NCBI GenBank assembly: GCA_046349855.1
Contig: JAXMBM010000009.1
Location: forward strand, 62,001 to 126,000
Reading direction: 5' to 3'
Source of the DNA: CAIXSC01 sp046349855
GTDB taxonomy: Bacteria > Planctomycetota > Planctomycetia > Pirellulales > Pirellulaceae
Length of the DNA: 64,000 bases
Under the pieces are notes generated by a model, which was given only the letters and a program-made list of their open reading frames with translations, made no database searches and was not told the origin of the DNA. This document shows positions 1 to 11,004 of this stretch, piece by piece; positions within the stretch are counted from its first letter, which is position 1, and every line of letters starts with the position of its first letter. A program made the translations under genes and the position numbers.

Positions 1-1
1 C

Positions 2-862
2 CAGGCGCCCGGCGGTGACTACTGGATTGGAGTGCAATTGGAGGAGCCAAACGAAACGCTCCGTTCGCAACTCAACATCCCCTTCGGATTAGTCATTCGT
101 CAGGTTCTGGATGACAGCCCGGCGAAACGGGCCGAATTGCGTCTGCACGACGTGATCGTGGCGGTCAACGACAAGCCGCTGCAGGCGCCGAGTGATCTGA
201 TCGAGGCGGTGCAGGCAAATCCGGAACGGGAACTGACGCTGACGATCATTCGCCAGGGGCAGAAGATGAACGTCAAGCTGAAGCCGACACGGCGCCCGGA
301 AGGGGTTGCTGGTGCGGTCGCGACGGAGGAGCGAGACGCGGACGATTTACTCCCGTTGTCGGTGAATCCCGGCGTCTTCCAGGATCTGGACGTCCTGATT
401 CGCCGATTCCAGGCCCAGCCCGGTCAACCGCCCGTCGTGCTGTGGTCGATGCGTTCGCCCGTTGTCGCGACGCCGCCGGGGAAGTGGCTGGAACTGGGAC
501 TGGCCACCAAGCTGCCGAGCAATGTTTCGGTGCAGATCACCAAGTCGGGCGACGAGCCGGCCAAGATCGTGGTCAAGCAAGGCGACAAGACCTACGAAAC
601 GACCGCCGACAAGCTGGAGACTCTACCCGCGGAGCTGCAAGGGGTGGTGAAGCCGATGCTGGAGCCGCCCGCATCTCGGCGCGTCCTGACCGTTCCCGCA
701 CCGCCGACCGAAGCACCGACCGTGGCCGCCAAAGTGGCCGAGCGAATCGCCAAGGTCCGCCGCGTTGAGACCGAAGCGCAGGGGGAACTCGCGAAGAAGC
801 TCGACGCCATTCTCGAACGCCTGGAGAAACTGCAGGCCGACGTCGAGTCTCTAAAAAAGTAA
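2..862 (+). CDS. PDZ-domain protein, 3' part (5' end outside window)
   Basis: The frame is open to the left edge, and the residues before the first internal GTG (position 32) read DYWIGVQLEEP, a natural PDZ lead-in, so the true start lies upstream. The visible part holds a PDZ domain (roughly the first 90 residues: DSPAKRAELRLHDVIVAVND and a TIIRQGQ strand), of the kind found in HtrA-like proteases and related planctomycete proteins. A Pro/Ala-rich middle follows, then a C-terminal heptad-like coiled coil (about the last 45 residues, rich in Lys, Glu and Leu). No protease triad is visible, but a catalytic domain could lie upstream of the window. PDZ domains bind peptide C-termini, so a periplasmic scaffold or quality-control role is plausible. 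The PDZ call is solid; the full function is unknown. Confidence 0.8.
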   Translation, partial: QAPGGDYWIGVQLEEPNETLRSQLNIPFGLVIRQVLDDSPAKRAELRLHDVIVAVNDKPLQAPSDLIEAVQANPERELTLTIIRQGQKMNVKLKPTRRPEGVAGAVATEERDADDLLPLSVNPGVFQDLDVLIRRFQAQPGQPPVVLWSMRSPVVATPPGKWLELGLATKLPSNVSVQITKSGDEPAKIVVKQGDKTYETTADKLETLPAELQGVVKPMLEPPASRRVLTVPAPPTEAPTVAAKVAERIAKVRRVETEAQGELAKKLDAILERLEKLQADVESLKK

Positions 863-928
863 CCGCCAGCACAACGGCGAATCAGCACAACGGCGAGCGG
901 CAAAACGGCGAGCGGCGGGCGTGAGCCC

Positions 929-996
929 GCTGTTTCTCCCGCGACGCTGTTTCTCCTGCGACGCTGTTTCTCCCGCGACGCTGTTTCTCCCGCGAC
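929..996. repeat. Four-copy 17-bp tandem repeat
   Basis: Four back-to-back copies of GCTGTTTCTCCCGCGAC (929-945, 946-962, 963-979, 980-996); the second copy differs at one base. The stretch from 870 to 925 also repeats a shorter AACGGCGA(G/A) phrase. The array lies in the 238-base gap between the PDZ gene and the aldolase gene, where I see no supported gene. There are no spacers, so it is not a CRISPR array. Confidence 0.9.
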
Positions 997-1100
997 GGTT
1001 GTCGCCCCGGCCTGCTTGGCATCGCGAAACAGGGGACTGACGTCCCCCGCTCGCCGATTTCCTTCGTGTGTGGCGACTTGGTCGCTGGGGCTCGGTGGTT

Positions 1101-1883
1101 TCAGGGGACGCGGAATGCGTTGGCAAACGACTTCTGAAACCACTCGACGCCCCGCCGCAAGACTCCCACCTCGTTGCCGATGGTCGGCATGCGGCAACCG
1201 AGCTCGATGGCGCGGTCGCAGAACTGCGGGTCGGGTACCACCGCTCCCCAGGCTTTGCCCCGATTCCGGCACGCCGCGGCTACTCGGCCAATCGCCTCCC
1301 ACAACGCATCACAGTGGAACTGCCCGGGTGCACCGAGTGCCAGGGACAGGTCGGCGGGGCCAATGAACAGCAGGTCGACACCGTCGATGGCGGCAATCTC
1401 ATCCGCCGCCGCCAACGCCCCCAGCGTTTCGATCTGAATCGCCACCAGGTGATCGCGGTTCGCATCCTCGATGAACTGCGGCGCAGTCTTGTGAGTGTAA
1501 TTGGCGTCCCGGCCACTCAGGTTGAGTCCCCGGACGCCGCGTGGTGCGAACTTCGTCCACTGCACGAATTCCTCGGCGTGCGCCGCTGAGTGGATCTGGG
1601 CGGCCATCACCCCTCCCACCCCCGTCTCGAGACACTGCGTGACGGTCGAGTATCCCGTGGGTGCCAGACGCACGAAGCAGTCCATGTCGTTGGCCTTGGC
1701 CGCCAGCGACGCCACCACCAGTTGCTCCGTCGAAATGAAAGCGTGCTCCTGGTCGAGCCAGAAACCGTGGAAGCCGCCGGCCAGACCGTACAGCTCGATG
1801 ACCACCGGATGCACCACTCGCCCCAAGGCAAAGGTCCGGAGAAGTTGATCGGTCGCCAGTAACTGCTTGAGTGTCTTGCGCAT
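1101..1883 (-). CDS. HpcH/HpaI family aldolase (class II 2-oxo-acid aldolase type)
   Basis: A 260-residue protein of typical family length. The central stretch QIETLGALAAADEIAAIDG followed by DLLFIGPADLS is the family signature, in which the Glu and Asp are the expected metal and substrate ligands. FHGFWLDQEH near residue 40 matches the early metal-site loop. Characterised members cleave or form 2-keto-3-deoxy-dicarboxylates or sugar acids with pyruvate and a divalent metal. The substrate here cannot be told from sequence. ATG at 1883 is the only good start; no clear Shine-Dalgarno precedes it. The next gene upstream on the same strand (the glycosyltransferase) ends 114 bases away, so co-transcription is possible but nothing ties the two functionally. 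Cytosolic, with no signal peptide. Confidence 0.85.
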   Translation of the reverse strand: MRKTLKQLLATDQLLRTFALGRVVHPVVIELYGLAGGFHGFWLDQEHAFISTEQLVVASLAAKANDMDCFVRLAPTGYSTVTQCLETGVGGVMAAQIHSAAHAEEFVQWTKFAPRGVRGLNLSGRDANYTHKTAPQFIEDANRDHLVAIQIETLGALAAADEIAAIDGVDLLFIGPADLSLALGAPGQFHCDALWEAIGRVAAACRNRGKAWGAVVPDPQFCDRAIELGCRMPTIGNEVGVLRRGVEWFQKSFANAFRVP

Positions 1884-1997
1884 GGTGCCGGGAATGCTGA
1901 ATCGAGGAAGGGTTTGCCGCGGCGCGATTGTACGCCGTCCGCCTGCGCGGTGACCAGACCCGTGCCGCGGCGCAGAGCACCTCGTCGCCCGCTCGGT

Positions 1998-3974
1998 TCA
2001 GTATCGCAGCCGATAGCAGGTCAGTTCATAGCGCACCGCAGCTCGGTCGCCCGCCATGTGCCGCGGATCTTCCTGGTCGAGTCGCAGTACGGCGCTGGGA
2101 TGAAACGTGGCCCGGGCGACAAGTTCCAGACGAGGCGAGACGGTCGACGACACGGCGCGCTGAAAGCTGTCGTCGCGGGCGGCGTGCGGCCCCGTCAGCA
2201 GAAACAGCGGACGCTCGGCCGGACGACGCGGAACCTCACCCACCGGCGCCAGCACGAACTGCTCGCCGCTGAGCAACCGTGGGTCGTTACTCAGCGCCAG
2301 ATACACCGCGGGCTCGCCGTAGGTGAGCAGTACTGCGGCGGGAGACTGCGCTCGCTCATCGGCCGAGAGACTCGCTTCGGCCGCGTCGAGCAGTTCGTAC
2401 GCCGCCCTACGCAGTCCGGTACGGTCCTCCCAGGCCGGGACGCCGGTTTCCCAGATACGAGGGCTCGCCAGCGCTACCACGCACGCGGCCAGCGCTATCC
2501 ACGAGTGCCACGGGTCGTCATCGTGGTTGCCGTCCGACTTCTCCGCGGAGTTCTTCAGCCACGACGCCAGACACCAGCCCGCCCCCAGCCAGGTCGCCGC
2601 CAGAAAAGGGAGCGTCAACCGTGCGTAGGGGTGATAGTTGGGCGTCGCCACCAACAACCCCACAAACCACGCCGCCAGCAGACAGCCCGGGCCCAGACGG
2701 TTCGGTTCCCAGCGACTTCGTTCCCCCTGGTTCGCGGCGCCACGTCGCCAGCTGACCAGCCAGCGCAAGAGCACCACGGCGGTGAGCAGCGTCAGGGTGG
2801 CCGCACTGCTCATCAGCGCCAAGGCAGTCGCCAGCCAGAGCAGCAGCGGAACGACGAGTCGAACGCGCGGGCGACAACTCGGATGTACGGCGATAACCAG
2901 GCCCACGAGCGCGGGACCCAACAGCGAGGTGAACGGCCCTTCCAGCCAGCGCAGGTTGTGGAACTGCTGGACGAGTGCCGGCCACCAGCCAGCCAGCCCC
3001 ACCACGTAACGGCGGTGATTAGCCGCCACCTCGGCATACGAATGACCATCGGCGTGGAGCAGATAGATCTGAGCCAGAAAGAAGATGGCCGCCACCGCCG
3101 CCATCCCGATCCAGGCTGACACCCAGCGTCCCAGTAGTGCTCGGCCCCCTGGCTCGGTCACCGCTGACGGCGCCTCGGCAGACACATTCTCGCCCGACCG
3201 CGTCCCACGCCGGGCGTCGGCCGACCGCCCCTCCGCAGCGCTCGGATCGACCGCCGAGACGCTCGATCGTCGTCGTGCGCTCACACCGAGGAGGACCGTG
3301 GCCAGGGCCAGCGCGGCGCCACCGATCGCCAGCGGCAGCCAGCCGTTGTATTTGGTCCACCACGCCAGCGCGGTGAACAGGCCAGCCGCCAGGACGTCAT
3401 ACAGGCTCGGACGCTGCCAGGCTCGAGTGAGGAATGCCAGGGCCAGGAGCAGCCACAGGAGCAGCCAGGGATCGGTCAGTGCGGTGCGGGAGAAGGTCGC
3501 GTGCACATCACTGGTGGCGGCCAGGGAGGCGGCGACCCACCCGGCTACGGGACCAAACCACAGCCGCCCGAGCCAGCCGACCGCCAGCACCGTGAGGCAC
3601 CCGGCCACGATGCCGGGCCACACGGGCGACCAGGGCTGATCCGCGGTCGTTTGTCGAGCGAGTTGCTGGAGGATCGGCACGAAAGGTGGCGCATACAGAT
3701 GACAGAGCGGATACGACCCGGCCCCCGCCCCGGGCGGAACCTGGGACGCATATACCCCTTCGTCAAAGTGATCGACCCCAGCGTGATTCAGCCAGGGGAT
3801 GCGGAGGCCACACCCGACAGCGAAGATCGCCAGCCAGAGCACCCCGTCGCGCCATTTCGGGCGCGGTGAGTCGAGGGATGTGGGGGGACCGGGACGCGCG
3901 TCCCCCGTCGGCCGCTCGGTGCGGCTGGTGGGTGGTAAAGCGGGGGAGCGGTGGTGGCGAGCGGGACGAGGCAT
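1998..3974 (-). CDS. Membrane glycosyltransferase, GT39/PMT (ArnT-like) family
   Basis: A 658-residue polytopic protein. A basic, Pro-rich cytoplasmic N-terminus (1-42) precedes the first membrane span. The following loop has VDHFDEGVYA with Asp71-Glu72, the acidic pair expected in the first outer loop of GT-C enzymes. FSRTALTDPW further on matches the second conserved loop. About ten more hydrophobic spans follow, with a charged insert near residues 240-280 and a soluble C-terminal third. GT-C enzymes of this class transfer sugars from polyprenyl-phosphate donors to proteins or lipids on the outer face of the membrane. Donor and acceptor are not predictable here. Length and topology fit the family. 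No partner genes for glycan assembly are adjacent. Confidence 0.8.
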   Translation of the reverse strand: MPRPARHHRSPALPPTSRTERPTGDARPGPPTSLDSPRPKWRDGVLWLAIFAVGCGLRIPWLNHAGVDHFDEGVYASQVPPGAGAGSYPLCHLYAPPFVPILQQLARQTTADQPWSPVWPGIVAGCLTVLAVGWLGRLWFGPVAGWVAASLAATSDVHATFSRTALTDPWLLLWLLLALAFLTRAWQRPSLYDVLAAGLFTALAWWTKYNGWLPLAIGGAALALATVLLGVSARRRSSVSAVDPSAAEGRSADARRGTRSGENVSAEAPSAVTEPGGRALLGRWVSAWIGMAAVAAIFFLAQIYLLHADGHSYAEVAANHRRYVVGLAGWWPALVQQFHNLRWLEGPFTSLLGPALVGLVIAVHPSCRPRVRLVVPLLLWLATALALMSSAATLTLLTAVVLLRWLVSWRRGAANQGERSRWEPNRLGPGCLLAAWFVGLLVATPNYHPYARLTLPFLAATWLGAGWCLASWLKNSAEKSDGNHDDDPWHSWIALAACVVALASPRIWETGVPAWEDRTGLRRAAYELLDAAEASLSADERAQSPAAVLLTYGEPAVYLALSNDPRLLSGEQFVLAPVGEVPRRPAERPLFLLTGPHAARDDSFQRAVSSTVSPRLELVARATFHPSAVLRLDQEDPRHMAGDRAAVRYELTCYRLRY

Positions 3975-4138
3975 CGCGGCAGGCGGGCGTCTCGGGAATC
4001 CGAATTCAGGGGCACGGCGCCGGAGGAAATTCCAGCGGGCCTATCATAGGCGGCACCGCGTGCCACCACACGGGCCCGGTGCGACGAACGGCTGGCCAAA
4101 GTTGACAGAACCCCTTTGAATTGGTAGCGTCCCCACTG

Positions 4139-4993
4139 ATGGCGGATCACCCGCGCGCGGATGGCATGACTACCGGCAATACTCAGGACGAAACCCCCTT
4201 GCAACGGCCGACCGGCGACACGACCGACATGCCGCTGGTCACCCCTGCCGAAATCGAGTCGGCGGCGGAACTTGTTTCTCCGGACGATCCCGTCGCCGAC
4301 AAGATGACGCGGTGCGAAGAACGGCTGGGGTATCGGTTTCGCGACAAAGCGCTGCTGAAAGCCGCGCTCACGCATGCCTCGGGCGCCGAGCATCGGCTGG
4401 CCTCAAACGAACGTCTCGAATTCCTGGGCGACGCCGTGCTGGGGCTGGTCGTCTGCGACCTGCTGTACCGCAACTACCCGGCTTTCCAGGAAGGAGAGCT
4501 GACGCGAGTCAAGTCGAACGTGGTGAGTCGCCAGACGTGTGCCCGGCTCAGCGAACTGCTGGGACTCCACGAATTCCTCTTTCTCGGCAAGGGCATGGCG
4601 GCCACGGGGGCGATTCCGCAGTCGTTGATGGCGGACGTGTTCGAATCGCTGGTGGCGGCGCTGTACCTGGATGGCGGCGACGAGGTCGCACGGGCCTTCC
4701 TGGAGCATCATCTGGCGGCCGAGATCGCCGCGGCGGTCGCGCTGGCTCACAGCGACAACGCCAAGTCGCTGCTCCAACAGATCGCTCAACGGCGCTTCGG
4801 TGCCACTCCGTCGTATTATCTGCTCGACGAAAAGGGACCGGATCACAGCAAGTGTTTCAAGATGGCGGCGCGGGCCGGCAACCGCGACTTTTCACCCGCC
4901 TGGGGACGGAACAAAAAAGAAGCCGAACAACGGGCGGCCTGCAACGCACTCGCGGAACTCGCCGGCGAGCCCCTCCCGTTCGTGGGCGAGTAG
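4139..4993 (+). CDS. rnc: Ribonuclease III
   Basis: Double-stranded RNA endonuclease for rRNA and mRNA processing. The signature NERLEFLGDAV lies at residues 90-100, with the metal-binding Glu94 and Asp98. DVFESLVAALYLDGG supplies the second Asp/Glu pair. The C-terminal dsRNA-binding domain (about 205-275) ends in KKEAEQRAACNALAEL. ATG 4139 gives 284 residues with a roughly 55-residue N-terminal extension beyond the usual start of the catalytic domain. An upstream in-frame TTG (4121) and a downstream ATG (4163) are alternatives, and no strong Shine-Dalgarno decides. A TTGACA hexamer at 4102-4107 could be a -35 box, but no good -10 follows at the right spacing. The M16 peptidase gene begins 24 bases after the stop. 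Confidence 0.93.
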   Translation: MADHPRADGMTTGNTQDETPLQRPTGDTTDMPLVTPAEIESAAELVSPDDPVADKMTRCEERLGYRFRDKALLKAALTHASGAEHRLASNERLEFLGDAVLGLVVCDLLYRNYPAFQEGELTRVKSNVVSRQTCARLSELLGLHEFLFLGKGMAATGAIPQSLMADVFESLVAALYLDGGDEVARAFLEHHLAAEIAAAVALAHSDNAKSLLQQIAQRRFGATPSYYLLDEKGPDHSKCFKMAARAGNRDFSPAWGRNKKEAEQRAACNALAELAGEPLPFVGE

Positions 4994-5017
4994 GAACCAA
5001 TCGTTACGGAGGAACAT

Positions 5018-7825
<2,808 letters not shown>

Positions 7826-7882
7826 TTCCTCCGGCTCGGCTGGGACCACGTCCCATCACCTGAACACTGCCGATCCCCTTCC

Positions 7883-7911
7883 CCACCTTCTCCCCTTGCG
7901 AGAGAAGGTGG
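7883..7911. terminator. Hairpin between convergent genes, possible two-way terminator
   Basis: CCACCTTCTC (7883-7892) pairs perfectly with GAGAAGGTGG (7902-7911) around a 9-base loop. C-rich and G-rich flanks can extend the stem imperfectly. It lies between the converging ends of the M16 peptidase and the hydrolase fusion. There is no T tract, so a factor-independent terminator is only possible. The composition resembles dispersed palindromes seen in planctomycete intergenic regions. Confidence 0.45.
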
Positions 7912-7985
7912 CGGCAGGCCGGATGGGGAGGCTCCGCGCACCAGCCCTGCCTCTCCACGATCTCGCCGACTGCGGCGGCGCAGCG

Positions 7986-9890
7986 TCAGGGAGGTTCGTC
8001 GGTGACCAGCGGAAACAGGTCGGGGTCGGTCAGCAGCTGGGCGAGTTCGATGGGACGGCCGTCGACCTGAACTTCCGCCGCGATCAGGCGGACACCGTGG
8101 CTGTAGTCGACATACCAGTCAACGTGTCCGGTATACAGCGGCTGAATCGGGCGACCGTTGGGTTGGTGCCAGCCATAGATGGCCACTCGGTCGGGCCGCT
8201 CGCGCAGACGTCGCGTCAGCACCACATCTTTCTTGATCCCGACCACCAGCGTACTGCGGTCACGCTGGCCCAGCTGTTGCTGGCCCAACTGTTCTTCGAT
8301 CAGCTGCTGATGGCGGTAGAAGGTCGCGGGAGCGTCGCGCTCCTGGACCAGCGGTTGCGGGGTGGCACGGAGCGAAGACGCGGTGAACAGATCGTCCACC
8401 AGAACGGTCGTGGGGAGAGACGTGCGGGTCGCCTGGGTGATCTGCTGTGCCGTGTGTGGATTCAGCGGGAGGCGAAAGAAGTCGTCGTCGCTTCCCACCG
8501 CCAGATAGTCCGGCGTCGCCTGAAACACCAGCGTGTGCGGCTGACCACCGCGATCGCTGGCTGTCACTTGCACGGGGACGAGCCGGCGGAGGAAGTCCGG
8601 CACATTGCCGCGAAGAATCTCCTGGAGAATCCGCTGCTCACGGTCCGCGCGCGGCAGTTCGCGGATGATCTGCAGGAACTCGGCGCCGCCCACTGCGCCC
8701 GCCGGGCGGGGAGGCAGGTCGAGTTGTCGGGGGACGACCTCCGTCGCCCGTTGGGCAGTGCGCCGAGTTGGATCGGGCCACGGGTCGGGTTGAATCCATG
8801 AAGCGTAGGCGCGGGGTCCGCCCAGAGGCCGGTCGGTGTCAGGATGGTGGCTACCCCGAGTGAGTCCGAACAGCAGCCCGTTCATGTCTCCCACCAGCGC
8901 CGTGTGGAGGATCCGTCGGTCCGGATTGCGATGGACATACAGCTCGATCTGCCCTCCCCAGCCGGTCCAATGCAGGAACTCCCCCACCGCACTCTCGGGC
9001 AGTTCCAATTCCCGCCGGAAGCTGGTCACCATGCGCTGTGTGGCACGATACGTACCGCCCTGCGGTCCCACGATCGGGCGACCATTCAGAGTGACCTCTC
9101 GATCGTCATAGGCCAGCACCAGCAATCGCCGCTGAGCGGCACCGCGGAGCCACTCGAGCAGCTTCGTGCCATGCCGCTCATCATCCGAGTACGCATAGTT
9201 GGCATCCAGGAAGATGATTCGCTGCAGACGCGCGGGGAGCGTCGGCGCGGCCGAGACGTAGGCCAGGAGAAACGAACCTCCTCCACTGTGCCCCGCCAGG
9301 ACCAGCTGGTCGCATCCCAGTTCGTCGGCCAGGGAGTTCACTCCCGCGTAGATTTCGTCGGCCGCCCCGCGGCGCTGGCTGCGGAAGGCCGGCCAGCTCA
9401 GTTGAGGCGCTTCGACCACCGCCAGCAGCAGATCGGTGTCGGCCAACAGCTCGCGGGCTCGGCGCCATTGAGCGGCGACATGCTGAATGTCGTAGCGAAA
9501 ACTCCGCCCCGCCGCAGGCGTGCAGCCCAGCGTCTCCTCGATGGTATTGCCGTTCGGAGTGGCGTAGATCACCAGCGTCCGAGCGGGTCGAACCAGCGAC
9601 GCGGGGGCCACGACGCACAGTCGAGTCCCATTGGGCAACCACCGCCACGACACCTGTTCGTCAAACGGACCGACTCGGCGAAATCCCGCCAGTTCCGCGG
9701 CCCCGGCCGCCGCAAATCCGTGGCCGGCGAGCGAACCACTGCCGAGCGAACCACTGCCGAGCCAGACACCGACGAGCCAGATGCCAACCTGCCAAGCGGT
9801 ACGGCAGAACCCGACGGCAGCACGGCCCGGGAGGGATCGTTTCCCAAGGAAAGACAAGACCACGCGGTCACCGGCCAGGAGCGCGTTCAC
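7986..9890 (-). CDS. Alpha/beta-hydrolase fold protein fused to a conserved C-terminal domain of unknown function
   Basis: A 634-residue protein beginning at GTG 9890. The N-terminus has a hydrophobic export segment (about 24-60) that includes a short SGSLGSGSL repeat encoded by a 15-bp duplication. Residues 100-300 form an alpha/beta-hydrolase: VIYATPNGNTIEET is a plausible oxyanion region, and LVLAGHSGGG places the nucleophile at Ser202. The second half (about 400-630) has strongly patterned motifs (FLRRLVPVQV, YLAVGSDDDFFRLP, GIKKDVVLTRRL, VAIYGWHQPNG, DYSHGVRL) that I do not recognise as a named catalytic family. A secreted or periplasmic esterase or peptidase-like role is inferred from the fold only. 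It is convergent with the M16 peptidase gene. Confidence 0.65.
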   Translation of the reverse strand: MNALLAGDRVVLSFLGKRSLPGRAAVGFCRTAWQVGIWLVGVWLGSGSLGSGSLAGHGFAAAGAAELAGFRRVGPFDEQVSWRWLPNGTRLCVVAPASLVRPARTLVIYATPNGNTIEETLGCTPAAGRSFRYDIQHVAAQWRRARELLADTDLLLAVVEAPQLSWPAFRSQRRGAADEIYAGVNSLADELGCDQLVLAGHSGGGSFLLAYVSAAPTLPARLQRIIFLDANYAYSDDERHGTKLLEWLRGAAQRRLLVLAYDDREVTLNGRPIVGPQGGTYRATQRMVTSFRRELELPESAVGEFLHWTGWGGQIELYVHRNPDRRILHTALVGDMNGLLFGLTRGSHHPDTDRPLGGPRAYASWIQPDPWPDPTRRTAQRATEVVPRQLDLPPRPAGAVGGAEFLQIIRELPRADREQRILQEILRGNVPDFLRRLVPVQVTASDRGGQPHTLVFQATPDYLAVGSDDDFFRLPLNPHTAQQITQATRTSLPTTVLVDDLFTASSLRATPQPLVQERDAPATFYRHQQLIEEQLGQQQLGQRDRSTLVVGIKKDVVLTRRLRERPDRVAIYGWHQPNGRPIQPLYTGHVDWYVDYSHGVRLIAAEVQVDGRPIELAQLLTDPDLFPLVTDEPP

Positions 9891-10144
9891 GGGACTGTGT
9901 TTCCTGGATTCCTGGAGTTGGTCTCAGGCTGGTTTCCTGCGACTTGTCCGAGCCGCGACTCGCATCCCGTCTCGCCAACCGCTACGATAATCGCAGTCCA
10001 TGGGGAGGCGTCAAGTCATCCGTTGGAGTGGGAGCGTGTCGTGGCGATATGCGCGTCCTTCCGAAGCTGGACCTCCGTAGACTTCCGCTCCGACCGACCT
10101 GCGTTGAGCTCCCTGTTTTGCACCATCGTTCCAGGATCTGTCTC

Positions 10145-10897
10145 ATGAAATTGCCTGTCGTGTCTCGCCTGCTGCTGTGCCTGTCTCTGTCTGCCTGCGG
10201 GTTGGTCCCCGCCGGTGACCTCCTGAACTCCGTCGCCGCCCAGGAAGCTCCGCAGCATTCGGCGGTGAAGCCCGAACCGCGTGACGGCAACTGGATGAAG
10301 CGGCACGAGAGCTTCAATCAGCGCGTGCAGCGAGGAGGAGTCGATCTGCTGTTCATCGGCGATTCGATTACCCAGGGTTGGGAAGGGGCGGGGAGGGCGG
10401 TGTGGGCGGAGCATTACGGCAAGCGCAACGCGGTGAATCTCGGTATCGGCGGCGACCGGACCCAGCACGTGCTGTGGCGGCTCGACCACGGTAACATCGC
10501 CGGCATCCAGCCCAAGGCGGCCGTGCTGATGATCGGCACCAACAACTCCGGGTCGAATTCGCCGCAGGAAATCGCCGACGGCGTCAAGGCGATCGTCGCT
10601 CAACTCCGCGCCAAGCTGCCGCAGACCAAGATCCTGGTACTGGCCATTTTTCCGCGTGGTGCCGACGACAACGATGAACGGCGGAAGGTCAACGTCGCCG
10701 CCAATAAACTGATCGCGCCGCTGGCGGATGACCAGATGGTCTTCTTCCTGGACATTGGCCCGAAGTTCCTCGCGCCGGACGGCACGCTCTCCAAAGAGAT
10801 CATGCCCGATCTGCTCCACCTGAGCCCTCAGGGATACAAAATCTGGGCTGACGCCATCGAAAAAATGATCGCAGCGCTGCTCGGCGAATCCTCGTAG
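10145..10897 (+). CDS. Secreted SGNH/GDSL hydrolase, possible lipoprotein
   Basis: A 250-residue esterase/acetylhydrolase of the SGNH superfamily, resembling platelet-activating-factor acetylhydrolase-like bacterial proteins. Block I is FIGDSITQGWE (Ser74), block II LGIGGDRT, block III GTNN, and block V DLLHLSPQGY with the Asp-x-x-His pair. The N-terminus is hydrophobic and contains LSAC at residues 15-18, which could be a lipobox. ATG 10145 was chosen because it places the signal sequence correctly; the open frame extends upstream to 9944 without a recognisable domain. Natural substrates could be acetylated glycans or lipids. The reductase gene of the lipid-type cluster starts about 107 bases downstream on the same strand, so shared transcription is possible. 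Confidence 0.85.
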   Translation: MKLPVVSRLLLCLSLSACGLVPAGDLLNSVAAQEAPQHSAVKPEPRDGNWMKRHESFNQRVQRGGVDLLFIGDSITQGWEGAGRAVWAEHYGKRNAVNLGIGGDRTQHVLWRLDHGNIAGIQPKAAVLMIGTNNSGSNSPQEIADGVKAIVAQLRAKLPQTKILVLAIFPRGADDNDERRKVNVAANKLIAPLADDQMVFFLDIGPKFLAPDGTLSKEIMPDLLHLSPQGYKIWADAIEKMIAALLGESS

Positions 10898-11004
10898 GAT
10901 TCCCTCGTTCGCGCGTGCTGCCGCCTCCTGAGTGGCAGGCGCTGGCCACGGATCGAGACACCATCAACGTGGCTCGAGGCGTCGTGCTGACGGAGTCCCC
11001 ACGC

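Noticed and set aside
929..996. Possible CRISPR array
   Set aside because: Units are directly adjacent without spacers and no cas gene is present.
4102..4130. Promoter for RNase III (TTGACA at 4102)
   Set aside because: The -35 hexamer is perfect, but the sequence 17 bases on (TAGCGT) is a poor -10, so it was not listed as a feature.
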